Assembly: GCA_910579265.1 (NCBI GenBank)
Contig: CAJTTE010000009.1
Coordinates: forward strand, 62,001 to 126,000
DNA from: an uncultured Ruminiclostridium sp.
Lineage (GTDB): Bacteria; Bacillota; Clostridia; Oscillospirales; Ruminococcaceae
DNA: 64,000 nucleotides
Direction of reading: 5' to 3'
Shown: positions 52,971-62,203 of the stretch, one piece after another
How positions within the stretch are numbered: position 1 is the stretch's first letter
Layout of the letters: each line of letters starts with the position of its first letter
Translations under genes and position numbers: made by a program
Notes under the pieces: generated by a model
The model's database searches: none
What the model saw: only the letters and a program-made list of their open reading frames with translations
Told to the model about the DNA's origin: nothing

Positions 52971-53150
52971 TTAAGGCAACACCGCAAAATGATTGCGTAT
53001 GAATTGCGCAGTCAGATATTTCGTCAGCTTGCATAAATTGGGCGCAGGAATACTGACGTATTTCAAGGAGAATTTGTGTAAGAAGACGGAAAATATGCAA
53101 GCAAGCCGCACGCAAAGCCGTCAGGCGGTCACTGTGCGGTATTGCCTTAA
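52971..53150 (-). mobile_element. MITE-like TTAA element, copy 6 (reverse)
   Basis: 180 bases, TTAAGGCAACACCGC to CACTGTGCGGTATTGCCTTAA. Its last TTAA holds the stop codon of the HD gene (53147-53149), the second case of this in the window. Confidence 0.9.
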
Positions 53151-53656
53151 TTGTCTCTGCATCCCTCTTTGACCCAATTTATGACCTTTTTGTTATTATA
53201 AGGCTGTATCCGAAGCGTTTCGAGAATAGAGCAGTACTTATCCACTCCGCAGACAAGCCAGCCTTCTTTATTAAAAGGCACTCTTGTAAACGTAAGAGGC
53301 CACATATGGCTTACGATTATGCCGTATTCCTTAGGGCTGATCTTAAATTCCTTTCTGGCGTTTCTTGCGGCAATAACGGGATGTTTAAATCCGTGAAGTC
53401 CCTCCTTGGCTATTTCTTTCGGTATTTTATGCCAGTCATAAAGAAAGAAATCGTGCAGCAGAGCGCCGCGTACAAGCGATCTGCCGTCACAGCGAAGGCC
53501 TAACAGCTTATTCAGCTTATAAGAATACCTTGCTACCATTACGCTGTGAGTAAATACGCTCACAGATCCGTGCTGGGTATTTCTGACCGAGGAGCGCATT
53601 TTGCTGTCCTTTAAAATATTCTTTGAGTATGCAAAAAAATCTTTTTCGGCATTCAT
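53147..53656 (-). CDS. HD-domain protein
   Basis: A 169-residue protein with the HD metal-binding pattern: TQHGSVSVFTHSVMVARYSY (histidine), then GALLHDFFLYDWH (HD pair) and a later histidine in VSHMWPLTFT. It belongs to a group of HD phosphohydrolase-like proteins of uncharted substrate. It starts within the stop of the CmpB-like gene (ATGA), so the two are translationally coupled. The gene ends exactly in the TTAA end of a mobile element. A nucleotide or phosphate-ester substrate is possible but not shown. Confidence 0.85.
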   Translation of the reverse strand: MNAEKDFFAYSKNILKDSKMRSSVRNTQHGSVSVFTHSVMVARYSYKLNKLLGLRCDGRSLVRGALLHDFFLYDWHKIPKEIAKEGLHGFKHPVIAARNARKEFKISPKEYGIIVSHMWPLTFTRVPFNKEGWLVCGVDKYCSILETLRIQPYNNKKVINWVKEGCRDN

Positions 53657-54342
53657 TTTATCTCGTTTTCCTTCTGTAGGTTTTCCGATATTTCTCCGTT
53701 GGGATCGGCATTGTGTTTACCGCGGCGTAAAGCGCTGCTGAAATGGCCGAAAATGCGGCCTATCTGCATTCGTTTATGCCTTATTGCTGTTTTTATTTGT
53801 TCGGGAGAAAGCTTCTTGGCTATATTGTGCCATCCTATGGTTCTTCTGACGGTTAAAATAGCGTCAATCGCTACCGAGATCATCATTATACAGTCGAATA
53901 TAATCATGAAGGTACTGCCCAGATAAAGTCCTAACCATTTCATGAAGGGAAACACAATATATACTTGAAGCAGTGATAATGCACCCCAGCAGAGGGAGCT
54001 CAAAAGCGATATCCTGTTTTTATAGGTAAGCTTCATCATGCTGTAATCCCAGAACTGCTTATGAAATATTGTTTCCATGAGCCAGCCGGTGAAGTATTCA
54101 AGAAGCGTGCAGCATATGAGTCCGGACAGAAAAACAAAAAATCCGTTGTTCCTGAATGGATTTGCACAAAGTATAATAACACAGCCTCCGAATCCGTATA
54201 TAGGTATATACGGACCTCTGAGAGAACCGCGGTTCACAAATTTCTTGTGGTAAAGAGATTCCACTGTGGTTTCATGTATCCATCCTATAATAGTGAATGC
54301 AAAAAACATAAAAACCCAGTGTTCAAAATAGATTCCTTCCAT
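53653..54342 (-). CDS. CmpB-like putative ABC transporter permease (PF06541 type)
   Basis: A 229-residue membrane protein with the family pattern: WVFMFFAFTIIGWIHETTVE, then NRGSLRGPYIPIYGFGGCV and a run of five to six hydrophobic segments. The family is named for ABC transporter parts but its function is unknown. The C-terminal tail is basic and soluble. AGGAAAGG precedes the ATG. It overlaps the HD gene by four bases; this pairing is common in Clostridia. Confidence 0.85.
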   Translation of the reverse strand: MEGIYFEHWVFMFFAFTIIGWIHETTVESLYHKKFVNRGSLRGPYIPIYGFGGCVIILCANPFRNNGFFVFLSGLICCTLLEYFTGWLMETIFHKQFWDYSMMKLTYKNRISLLSSLCWGALSLLQVYIVFPFMKWLGLYLGSTFMIIFDCIMMISVAIDAILTVRRTIGWHNIAKKLSPEQIKTAIRHKRMQIGRIFGHFSSALRRGKHNADPNGEISENLQKENEIK

Positions 54343-54421
54343 TTATGGCAAACCTTTCCTATTTTGGGACATACGATCAGTTTTTTGTTTTGGCGGTCCG
54401 GAAATATTTCGTATATGATTT

Positions 54422-55648
54422 TTAATCGTCGTTTTGGGTCACGACGGTTGTTTTATCCGCCTCAGAGGTCTTTTTGTCTGTTTTTTCGGAGGGTGTATAA
54501 GGGTTTATAGCATTATTGAGAAGCGCGGTATTGGCGGATTCCCATCCGTCGCCGTTTTTCATTTCCTCCACGCACCGTTCGGTCTCCGATTGGGCGTTCA
54601 TAAGTACCGAAGCTCTTATCTGATCTTCTTTGTTATCCGAATTTTTGAGGCTTTCATATTCTTCCTGACTAAGCTGCAAATAAACGTGGATCTTTTGTTT
54701 GTCGTCGTTGTCTACCTTAACTCTGTACCATTTTATTTCCGCATTGTTGTCTTTTTCCGAAACGGCGCGGATAATGCACTGGCGCGAGTTGGTGAAGTCT
54801 TTGACATAGGCTTCCATAACGAATATTTTTTCGCCGCTTTCTTTCACGTGATTGACCGATTTTACTGCCTTTTCGGCAAATTCCTGACAGTCGGGGGACA
54901 CAAATTCCGGGAAGAAAAACATTTTTCCGAAAAAGCCTCCGGCCAGTCCGATTGCCAAAGCAACAACTACCGCTAATACGGAGGAGATGCCGGCGCCTTT
55001 GGATTTTTTACTCTTAGCGGATTTTGTGCTGCTTGATTTATCCGGTTTATCTTTTTTCGGTTTCGGCTTTTTTTCTTTCGGCTTCTTTTTTTTCTTTTCG
55101 TCTTCTTCCGGTTCGATTACATTTCCGTCCTCATCCATTTCAAAAAGCGTGATCCCGGGAGCATTTTCCACATCCGGATCCGGTGACGATCCGGGTATCC
55201 CGATATCGGCACCGGGTAAATTGACCGCAACATCCGAGGCTCTTACGGGTGAGCCGGCGGCAGGTACGGAATTATTATTTGAAGAAGGGATCGAAGCCGC
55301 AGCTTTATTATCGGGGGAAAGATTTATTACTCCTCCCGATTTGATTTCGTCCTTTTGCTTTTCCGACAGTTCGGGAGGAAGCTCCGTAAGCTTGACTCTT
55401 TTAAAATCTTTTTCATCTCCGGCATCGTCCGCATCGCCCTTTCCCACGGTGCCTATTCCAAGCGATTGGCTTTCGTCCACCAGTCTAGAGGCGCTTCGCA
55501 GCATAGTGTCAATGGCCGCACGGTTGTCAATGGGGACTCCTGCGATGTTATCCTCATTTATTACTCCTACGGGAGCGCCGCAGGAAGGGCAGTTTTCGGT
55601 CCCTACCTCAACCTCTGTTCCGCAGGCGGGACATTTTATTGTATCCAT
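54422..55648 (-). CDS. Zinc-ribbon protein with one membrane helix
   Basis: A 408-residue protein. It opens with a zinc ribbon (CPACGTEVEVGTENCPSCGA), followed by a long polar region, a Lys-rich stretch (KKKKKPKEKKPKPKKDKPDK), then one TM helix (about 223-245, GISSVLAVVVALAIGLAGGF) and an extracellular C-terminal domain (about 250-400) of unknown family that ends in a Thr/Lys tail. The ATG at 55648 is used because AAAGGAG is upstream; a TTG just before it is possible. A ribosome- or membrane-linked sensing role can only be guessed. Confidence 0.82.
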   Translation of the reverse strand: MDTIKCPACGTEVEVGTENCPSCGAPVGVINEDNIAGVPIDNRAAIDTMLRSASRLVDESQSLGIGTVGKGDADDAGDEKDFKRVKLTELPPELSEKQKDEIKSGGVINLSPDNKAAASIPSSNNNSVPAAGSPVRASDVAVNLPGADIGIPGSSPDPDVENAPGITLFEMDEDGNVIEPEEDEKKKKKPKEKKPKPKKDKPDKSSSTKSAKSKKSKGAGISSVLAVVVALAIGLAGGFFGKMFFFPEFVSPDCQEFAEKAVKSVNHVKESGEKIFVMEAYVKDFTNSRQCIIRAVSEKDNNAEIKWYRVKVDNDDKQKIHVYLQLSQEEYESLKNSDNKEDQIRASVLMNAQSETERCVEEMKNGDGWESANTALLNNAINPYTPSEKTDKKTSEADKTTVVTQNDD

Positions 55649-56493
55649 AAACAAACTCCTTTACGGTATATTCATAAAATGGCACTTACATATCGGTATA
55701 TATATTATCATTTTAGCATTATTAAGATGAAATGTCAACGAAAAGAGAGAAATTTTGAATGTAATAAAAGCAGATGAACAATAGTCATCTGCTTTTATAC
55801 ATTGATTTTTAATCGTTATCCGGATATATCCGTTTAGCCATATTCTGAATACGGATATATGAATCGGAAGATTTTTATGAGGCAGCTTTTGATTTTAAAC
55901 CAATATAGATAACATTGAACGTCGGCTGTCCACGGTTGGTTTAAGGTGCGTTTTCCGCAAAATCAGCCTCCGCCGCTTTTTTAGAAGCGGCTTTGACGGT
56001 TAATGCCAAAACAGAAAAGCCTCGCCGTATTTTGGTTTTATTGCGATCCAATGAATGATCTGGCGCAAAGGGGGAAAAGCAGAATGCACGAAGCAAGGCG
56101 AAGGAGCCGGGCGGATTGACGCCGTCAAGGGCTGCGGCAAGGTATACGTAATTTGAATTGACGGACTGCGGTAAAACATTGGATTGCCATAGCTATAATA
56201 ATCCTGCGATACCGTTTTATGACTTTCCCTTTGATTTTGACTTATTGCTTATGCCGCTTGACGTATGCAAACATATCTGTATGTTTTTCATGCGCCGCTG
56301 GTCTTACCGTTTTTACGGCTTCATTAAAGAATGATTTCTTTGCTGCTGCCGTCAAGAATCCATATCCGTTATACTTTTCCTTATTTTCGGCTTTAACGCG
56401 CCGTTTCGCTTTACATAAAAGCGTATGCCGGAATTATGCGAGCAACTGTCGGTCCACGGTATTTCCTGCCGGAGGTTTGCCGAAGAGAAAGCA
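55649..56493. other. Spacer downstream of oadB-like gene
   Basis: No gene is supported. It holds a terminator-like hairpin (55766-55796) and a GCCGCTTTTTTAGAAGCGGC hairpin near 55975-55994. Plus-strand frames from 56219 onward are shadows of the OadB gene. Confidence 0.6.
55766..55796. terminator. Terminator-like hairpin
   Basis: AAAAGCAGATGA and TCATCTGCTTTT form a perfect stem with a seven-base loop. On the minus strand it would end transcription arriving from the oadB side, ahead of the zinc-ribbon gene. Confidence 0.65.
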
Positions 56494-57684
56494 TTATCCG
56501 AAAATTGAAAGCAATACGCCTGCCGCAACTGCCGAACCGATAACGCCGGCAACATTGGGTCCCATAGCGTGCATCAGAAGGAAGTTTGAGGGATCCGTTT
56601 CCGCACCGACCTTTTGGCTTACGCGTGCTGCCATCGGAACGGCGGAAACGCCCGCCGAACCGATAAGAGGATTTATTTTTCCTCCGCTCAGCTTGTTCAT
56701 CAGCTTCGCAAAAAGCACACCGGCGGCAGTGCCGCAGCTGAATGCGATAAGTCCCAGCAAAATTATAGCCAGCGTTTCTATGCTAAGGAAATTTGCCGCC
56801 GTTGCGGTGGCGCCCACCGTAACACCGAGCATAATGGTGATTATATTCATCAGTTCATTCTGTGCCGTTTTTACGAGTCTATCCACAACGCCGCTTTCTC
56901 TGAACAGATTACCCAGCATAAGCATACCTACAAGGGAGGTGGCGTCGGGGACTATAAAGGAAACAAGAATGGTTACCGCTATAGGGAAAATTATCTTTTC
57001 GCGCTTGGAAACAGTGCGAAGCTGTTCCATTCTTATAGCTCTTTCCTTTTTTGTGGTTAGAGCCAGCATAATCGGACGCTGTATAAAAGGCACCAGCGCC
57101 ATATAAGAGTATGCCGCCACCGCTATCGAGCCAAGTCTCTGGGGGGCGAGCTGTGTTGTGACAAATATTGCCGTAGGTCCGTCGGCACCGCCTATAATGC
57201 CTATTGAAGCGGCTTCCTCCATGGTAAAATTGGTGAGGCCGGTCATGCTCAGCGCACAAGCTCCTAAAAATGTTATAAATATTCCCGCCTGAGCCGCCGC
57301 ACCGAGCAAAAAGCTTCTTGGATTCGCAATAAGCGGTCCGAAATCGGTCATTGTACCTATTCCCAAGAAAATAAGAGGAGGGAAGATCTGAAGCTTAACG
57401 CCTAAGTAGAGGATATCAAGAAGACCTCCGTCATGGAGCACCTGACCGTAGTCCACATCGCCCGTCAGAAAAAATTCGGGATGATAAAGCTCTGCTCCGG
57501 GTATGTTTGTAAGAGCCATACCGAAGGCGATAGGCAGAAGAAGAAGCGGCTCAAATTTTTTGACAATGGCAAGATACATTAAAAAGAAGGATAAAAGCAG
57601 CATGATCCCTTGCTGCAACGTTATGTTGGCAAAGGCGGAGTCCTTGGCCAGATCCTGTATAGTTTCCCAAAATGTCTCTAACAT
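56494..57684 (-). CDS. Sodium-translocating decarboxylase beta subunit (OadB/GcdB/MmdB family)
   Basis: A 396-residue polytopic membrane protein with the family text: ITLQQGIMLLLSFFLMYLAI, FEPLLLLPIAFGMALTNIPG, GVKLQIFPPLIFLGIGTMTD, EAASIGIIGGADGPTAIFVT (the conserved Gly-Gly-Ala-Asp sodium site) and HAMGPNVAGVIGSAVAAGVL. It decarboxylates a carboxybiotin carrier and pumps sodium out. Only the gamma-type partner is next to it; the carboxyltransferase and biotin subunits are not in this window. The substrate (oxaloacetate, methylmalonyl-CoA or glutaconyl-CoA) cannot be fixed. Confidence 0.92.
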   Translation of the reverse strand: MLETFWETIQDLAKDSAFANITLQQGIMLLLSFFLMYLAIVKKFEPLLLLPIAFGMALTNIPGAELYHPEFFLTGDVDYGQVLHDGGLLDILYLGVKLQIFPPLIFLGIGTMTDFGPLIANPRSFLLGAAAQAGIFITFLGACALSMTGLTNFTMEEAASIGIIGGADGPTAIFVTTQLAPQRLGSIAVAAYSYMALVPFIQRPIMLALTTKKERAIRMEQLRTVSKREKIIFPIAVTILVSFIVPDATSLVGMLMLGNLFRESGVVDRLVKTAQNELMNIITIMLGVTVGATATAANFLSIETLAIILLGLIAFSCGTAAGVLFAKLMNKLSGGKINPLIGSAGVSAVPMAARVSQKVGAETDPSNFLLMHAMGPNVAGVIGSAVAAGVLLSIFG

Positions 57685-57722
57685 TTATCGTATTTCCTTT
57701 CCTTGTAATCTGCGTATAGAAA

Positions 57723-58157
57723 TCAGAAGGGCCTTGTATTCTCGGCGATGCCCGCATTTGCCCAATTGCTGCGGAGGGCTTTTTCCTTTTTCTTTACCGA
57801 AGCGATCCTGTATTGTTTTCCTTCGGCTTCTCCGTAAGCGGAAATCGCCGCGGCAATGACCGCAATTATTTCGCCGTCATCCTCTTCGTCATATTCCTCG
57901 ATCGTTTCGGCAGCAGCAGCGGGGGCGGCTGCTGCTGTTCCGGCGGGAACAGGCTCCGCCGGTTTGATATCGGACTTTTTGGGCTTTATCTTTATATTCA
58001 TAACCTTGCCCAGGCCCCAAAGGATAATTACCAGCAGTATAAGTATAAGAAATACTACCACAAGTCCCGTTACCACTGTGGACCACATTAAATTTATGTT
58101 TTCCGAAGGAATATATCCTTCAGCTTCGGCAGTCAGCAGCCTTAAGGCGTTTACCAT
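57723..58157 (-). CDS. Sodium pump decarboxylase gamma subunit (OadG-like)
   Basis: A 144-residue protein with one TM helix (about 25-50, TVVTGLVVVFLILILLVIIL), then an Ala/Pro-rich linker and a short C-terminal region (DDGEIIAVIAAAISAYGEAE), as in OadG/MmdD-type gamma subunits. It anchors and assembles the complex. A GGAGAC ribosome binding site lies upstream; it has a promoter at 58212-58240 and lies 38 bases before oadB. Confidence 0.88.
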   Translation of the reverse strand: MVNALRLLTAEAEGYIPSENINLMWSTVVTGLVVVFLILILLVIILWGLGKVMNIKIKPKKSDIKPAEPVPAGTAAAAPAAAAETIEEYDEEDDGEIIAVIAAAISAYGEAEGKQYRIASVKKKEKALRSNWANAGIAENTRPF

Positions 58158-58211
58158 AACCTACAGTCTCCTTTACCCGTAAAATCGTAAAATCTATCAA
58201 AATCAAAATCT

Positions 58212-58240
58212 ATTATACAATATTTTCAAAAATTTTTCAA
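58212..58240 (-). promoter_or_regulatory. Promoter of the oadG-oadB pair
   Basis: On the minus strand: TTGAAA (58235-58240), 17 bases, TATAAT (58212-58217). It is divergent from the promoter at 58309. Confidence 0.75.
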
Positions 58241-58308
58241 TGCCTATCTGCAAAGAAATTTTAAAAAATTTACGGTTTCCGTTTTTGAATTTTTTATACG
58301 GGTTTTTG

Positions 58309-58337
58309 TTGATTTTAAAGGCGAAATATGTTAAAAT
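58309..58337 (+). promoter_or_regulatory. Promoter of the zinc-ribbon membrane protein gene
   Basis: TTGATT, 17 bases, TAAAAT, 36 bases before the ATG. It forms a divergent pair with 58212. Confidence 0.65.
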
Positions 58338-58373
58338 CATTACATCAATACCTTTGAAAGGCGGTAAGGGATC

Positions 58374-59432
58374 ATGAATTGCAGTAAATGCGGAGCGGAA
58401 AATCAAGCGGGGAAATTTTGCGAGGAATGCGGAGCGGAATTGGATGCCTCCTCGCGGGAAAACGTTCCCGCCGGAACAGATGAAGCTGAAAATATAAAGG
58501 CGGCGGAACCGGCAGCGGATAATCTTGATTCCGACAATGACATAAAAAGCGAAGACGTAAAAGAAGCCTTGCATAATCTTGAAAAATATGAGGAAGGAAC
58601 CATAACTCATCCCGATGACAAGCCCGAAAAAAAGAGAAAGTTCTGGTGTCCCAGAAATCCGATGCTTTGGTCTTTCTTGTGGCTTCTTTTGTTTGGCTTG
58701 GTGCTGACGGGGCTTACCGTTATTTTTTTCAACACCGATCTCAGCGGAACTCAGATAGTTTTCGGAATAATATTTGCGGTTTTCTCCGCCGGAGTGATCG
58801 GTATAGATTTCGTATATTATTTTCCTGCGGCGCTTGCATTGGACAAGCTGTTAAAGGGAAAAAACGTAAGGCTTGAATACCATCTGAAAAAGCATGAGCT
58901 TGTTGAACTTGCGGAAAAGGCAAAAAAGCGGAACAGAGGTTTTTATCTTGCCATAGGCTTATTCGGGCTGGCTTTTACCGTATATTATATATACATATTG
59001 GCCAGCGCCTCGGTGCAGACTACTTTAATGTGGATAAGTCTTATTTTCAGCATTTGTGTTTTCGTAATATTCACCCTATTGTTCTTTATTATGCCCAGGT
59101 TTAATTATGACCGGATGATGGAGAACGGAAGCCGCGTCATTATCGGAAATAAGTCTGTCTATTTCGGAGGAAGTTATTATCATTGGAGAAAGATACAGCC
59201 TGAGGCTACCTTCGGAAATATGAATACAAAAAAGCATGAACTTGAAATAACCTTTACTCAGGAATTCAAAAACGGTTCCACCAAACGCAGAAAGGTGGAA
59301 ATGTATGCCCCGGATACTGCTCTTAAGGGAATTACGGCGCTTCTTAAGGAGTATGAGGAGTCGCTTAAGAAATACAGGGACAGACAGACGCGCAATTCCA
59401 TCGTTAATGAAAATAAGGTCGATAAAAAATAA
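58374..59432 (+). CDS. Zinc-ribbon membrane protein with YcxB-like C-terminal domain
   Basis: A 352-residue protein. It opens with a zinc ribbon (CSKCGAENQAGKFCEECGAE), then an acidic linker, four hydrophobic segments between about 95 and 240 in two pairs, and a cytosolic C-terminal domain (NGSRVIIGNKSVYFGGSYYH, then HELEITF) that resembles YcxB-like PH-type domains. AAAGGCGG precedes the ATG. The role is unknown. The dipeptidase gene starts 50 bases later, probably on the same mRNA. Confidence 0.78.
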   Translation: MNCSKCGAENQAGKFCEECGAELDASSRENVPAGTDEAENIKAAEPAADNLDSDNDIKSEDVKEALHNLEKYEEGTITHPDDKPEKKRKFWCPRNPMLWSFLWLLLFGLVLTGLTVIFFNTDLSGTQIVFGIIFAVFSAGVIGIDFVYYFPAALALDKLLKGKNVRLEYHLKKHELVELAEKAKKRNRGFYLAIGLFGLAFTVYYIYILASASVQTTLMWISLIFSICVFVIFTLLFFIMPRFNYDRMMENGSRVIIGNKSVYFGGSYYHWRKIQPEATFGNMNTKKHELEITFTQEFKNGSTKRRKVEMYAPDTALKGITALLKEYEESLKKYRDRQTRNSIVNENKVDKK

Positions 59433-59482
59433 ATTTTATAAAGTCGGGCTGTGCCTGACTTTTTGCTTAAGGAGAATCATCT

Positions 59483-60835
59483 ATGGAAATTCGTGAGTAT
59501 CTTAAGGAAAGCGCCGGTGAAATAAAATCGGCATTGGAAAGGCTTGTTAAGATCCCTTCCGTAAGCACCGGACCCTGCGGAAATCATCCTTTCGGGAATG
59601 AATGTGCAGCGGTGCTCGATGAATTTCTCGCTATTGCCGAAGAAAACGGCTTTACTGCCAAAAATTACGGTTATTATGCGGGAAGCGCCGATCTGCTCCC
59701 CGAGGGCGAAGCAAAGCTTGGCATACTGGCTCATCTTGATGTTGTTCCGGTTTCGGAAAAGGACTGGAGCTTTCCTCCGTTTGAAATGACAGAGAAGGAC
59801 GGAAAATTGTACGGAAGAGGCTGCGAGGATGATAAAGGTCCGTTGGTTGCGGCTTTATTTGCAATGAAGGCGGTAAGGGAGTGCGGCTTTAAGCTGAAAC
59901 GAAACGTTCGTCTTATTGCGGGGTGTTCTGAGGAAACGGGGAGCGAGACTGATATCCGTGAATATATGAAGCGTGCGCCAATGCCGGAAAATGTGTTTAC
60001 TCCCGATGCCGAGTTTCCTGTTATTACCACTGAAAAAGGAATGCTCAGGTTTTCCTTCGGAGGCGATGCCGACTGCGGCGTTATAAAAAGCATTAAGGGC
60101 GGTACGGTTGTAAACGCCGTTCCCTCCGAGGTGAGCGCGGTGCTTGACAAGGAAATAATCATTCCGCAAAACGAAAATATAGACACAATATATGAAAACG
60201 GATCTACAACGGTTGTCTGCAAGGGCAAATCCGCCCATGCTTCAACTCCGGAACAGGGGATAAATGCTTTTAACGTTTTATTCAAAGTCCTTTTGAAGTA
60301 TGCGGATCTGCCCGAAAATGACAAAAACATGATAAACCGGCTTCTCCGGCTTTTTCCTGACGGAGAAACTGACGCAACGGCTCTTGGGCTTTCCCAGACG
60401 GATAATTCAGGAAGCACGACATGCGTTTTCAGCATTATAAGCTTTGAAGAAGGAAGGCTCAGCTGCAAAGCGGATATGAGATTTCCCGTAGCTTTTTCCA
60501 AAGGGGAGGCCGTTGAGAAAATAAAAGACGCCGTGGAGAAAGCCGGTTTTGAATTTTTCGGCGCGACGGGCTCGGAGCCGCATTGCGTGGATGAAAACGG
60601 CGATTTCGTAAAAAATCTTTTGCAGTCATATACCGAAGTTACCGGTAAGCCGGGATACTGCAAGGCTATAGGAGGAGGGACCTACGTTCACGGAATAGAT
60701 GGCGGCGTTGCCTTTGGAATGGAAATAGAGGGTGAGGACAATCATATTCACGGCGCGGACGAATGGATAAGCATGGACGCGCTGCTGACCTCGTCGGAGA
60801 TATTTGCCAATGCCATTGTCAAAATATGCGGCTGA
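59483..60835 (+). CDS. M20 family dipeptidase (PepV/Sapep-like)
   Basis: A 450-residue metallopeptidase. It has LGILAHLDVVPV (zinc histidine and aspartate), YGRGCEDDKGP (bridging aspartate), AGCSEETGS (catalytic and zinc glutamates), an inserted lid domain with SAHASTPEQGINA, and the last histidine in NHIHGADEW. These are the PepV pattern. It cleaves dipeptides, often beta-Ala or D-Ala types, in the cytosol. AAGGAG lies 11 bases before the ATG. Confidence 0.92.
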   Translation: MEIREYLKESAGEIKSALERLVKIPSVSTGPCGNHPFGNECAAVLDEFLAIAEENGFTAKNYGYYAGSADLLPEGEAKLGILAHLDVVPVSEKDWSFPPFEMTEKDGKLYGRGCEDDKGPLVAALFAMKAVRECGFKLKRNVRLIAGCSEETGSETDIREYMKRAPMPENVFTPDAEFPVITTEKGMLRFSFGGDADCGVIKSIKGGTVVNAVPSEVSAVLDKEIIIPQNENIDTIYENGSTTVVCKGKSAHASTPEQGINAFNVLFKVLLKYADLPENDKNMINRLLRLFPDGETDATALGLSQTDNSGSTTCVFSIISFEEGRLSCKADMRFPVAFSKGEAVEKIKDAVEKAGFEFFGATGSEPHCVDENGDFVKNLLQSYTEVTGKPGYCKAIGGGTYVHGIDGGVAFGMEIEGEDNHIHGADEWISMDALLTSSEIFANAIVKICG

Positions 60836-61145
60836 GATGTAATGCCGGACCTTGATCAAGTCATAGGCTTGATCAAAGCCCGCCTTTAAAGCACTGATCT
60901 TGGATCGCCAATTGATATTTATTCTTTGACCGAAGATCAGAGGCTGTCTGAAAAGCCCAAAATGAATGATTTCTACTATATGCGGACGCTTTGTGCGTCA
61001 AAACGCTCGAAATGATTTCGTATTTCTCCGGATTTTTCCTGAGACTGCCATGCCTTTAGTGAAATTGTACAGATTTGCTTTGTTTTCGGATACGCTTTAG
61101 TATAACGCTTTATGGATTCATACGGTGAAAGGAGATTGACCGTAA
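60836..61145. other. Spacer with a reverse copy of repeat C and a palindrome
   Basis: TTGATCAAG and CTTGATCAA (60850-60876) flank a seven-base loop. From about 60943 to 61020, read in reverse, repeat C is present (TTTTGACGCACAAAGCGTCC, GGGCTTTTCAGACAGCCTC). No gene. Confidence 0.6.
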
Positions 61146-62120
61146 ATGGAAAATAAAATAAAAGTCGGGATTTTAGGTCTTGGCACGATTGCTCGTAAGA
61201 TGGCTTTGACCGTTAATGAATCGGATTGCGCCGTTCTTTATTCGGTTGGCAGCAGGAGTTCCGAAAAAGCGGAGGATTTCGCCGCTGAATTCGGAGCATC
61301 CAAGGCATACGGCAGCTACGAAGAGCTGGCGGAGGATGATAAGACAGAACTGATATACATTGCTACCCCTCACGCTTTTCATTTTGATAATGCATTAATG
61401 TGTCTGAAAAAGGGAAAGCATGTTCTTATCGAGAAACCTGCTGCGGTCAACGCACGGCAGGCTGAAATCATTTTCAGCTATGCGAAGGAAAAAAGACTTT
61501 TTGCCGGTGAAGCTATGTGGTCAAGGTTTCAGCCTGTCCAGAGAACATTGGAGGAGCTGATAAAAAACGGAGCAATAGGGGAAGTAACATGTGTTTGCGC
61601 CAATACCGGCGGAAGAATGACAAGCGTTCCCAGGCTTGTAATGCCGGAACTTGCAGGGGGAGCTCTTCTTGATGTGGGAATATATCCTTTGAATTTTGCT
61701 TCAATGATCATAAACGAGCCTGTTGTGAACATTACGGGGACCGCATGTCTTACAGATAAAGGTGTTGACGGACAAAACGGATTTATATTGACCTATGAAA
61801 GCGGGAAAATGGCAATTTTAGGAAGCAGCATGCTCTCGGAAATGGATTCGATGGGGATCGTTTACGGCACAGAGGGACGAATAGAGGCGGACGGAGTTAT
61901 AAACATTTCTTCTTTTAAAGTGATAAATAAAGATGGGGTTAAAACGATAACCCGTCCTTATCAGCATACGGGCTTTGAATTCGAGCTGAATGCGGCGGTG
62001 AAAGCAATAAAGGAAGGCGAAAGCGAGTTTCCCGAAATGCCGCATAATGAAACGGTAAAAATGCTGAACATAATGGATAGGCTGCGCAGTAACTGGGGAG
62101 TAAAATATCCTTTTGAATAA
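61146..62120 (+). CDS. Gfo/Idh/MocA family oxidoreductase
   Basis: A 324-residue dehydrogenase with an N-terminal Rossmann fold (VGILGLGTIARKMALTVN) and the family motif EKPAAVN with the catalytic lysine (about 98). EAMWSRFQP and the C-terminal alpha/beta domain (GGALLDVGIYPLNFASMI) resemble dihydrodiol/xylose-type dehydrogenases of the group. The substrate is probably a sugar or related polyol; not resolved. GAAAGGAG precedes the ATG. A strong terminator follows directly. Confidence 0.9.
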   Translation: MENKIKVGILGLGTIARKMALTVNESDCAVLYSVGSRSSEKAEDFAAEFGASKAYGSYEELAEDDKTELIYIATPHAFHFDNALMCLKKGKHVLIEKPAAVNARQAEIIFSYAKEKRLFAGEAMWSRFQPVQRTLEELIKNGAIGEVTCVCANTGGRMTSVPRLVMPELAGGALLDVGIYPLNFASMIINEPVVNITGTACLTDKGVDGQNGFILTYESGKMAILGSSMLSEMDSMGIVYGTEGRIEADGVINISSFKVINKDGVKTITRPYQHTGFEFELNAAVKAIKEGESEFPEMPHNETVKMLNIMDRLRSNWGVKYPFE

Positions 62121-62126
62121 CAAAAG

Positions 62127-62157
62127 AATGCGCTGCGGATTTATGCCGCAGCGCATT
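62127..62157 (+). terminator. Terminator of the oxidoreductase gene
   Basis: AATGCGCTGCGG and CCGCAGCGCATT form a 12-bp stem with a seven-base loop, followed by a short T-rich tract. Confidence 0.8.
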
Positions 62158-62203
62158 TGACTTTATAATGGGAATTACATATTTGTTTTTGTTACAATAG
62201 GAA

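Noticed and set aside
54987..55730. 247-codon plus-strand ORF
   Set aside because: Shadow of the zinc-ribbon gene on the other strand, which has a ribosome binding site and clear domains.
56219..57106. 295-codon plus-strand ORF
   Set aside because: Mostly antisense to the OadB-like gene and without a start site of its own.
59731..60663. 310-codon minus-strand ORF
   Set aside because: Shadow of the M20 dipeptidase gene.
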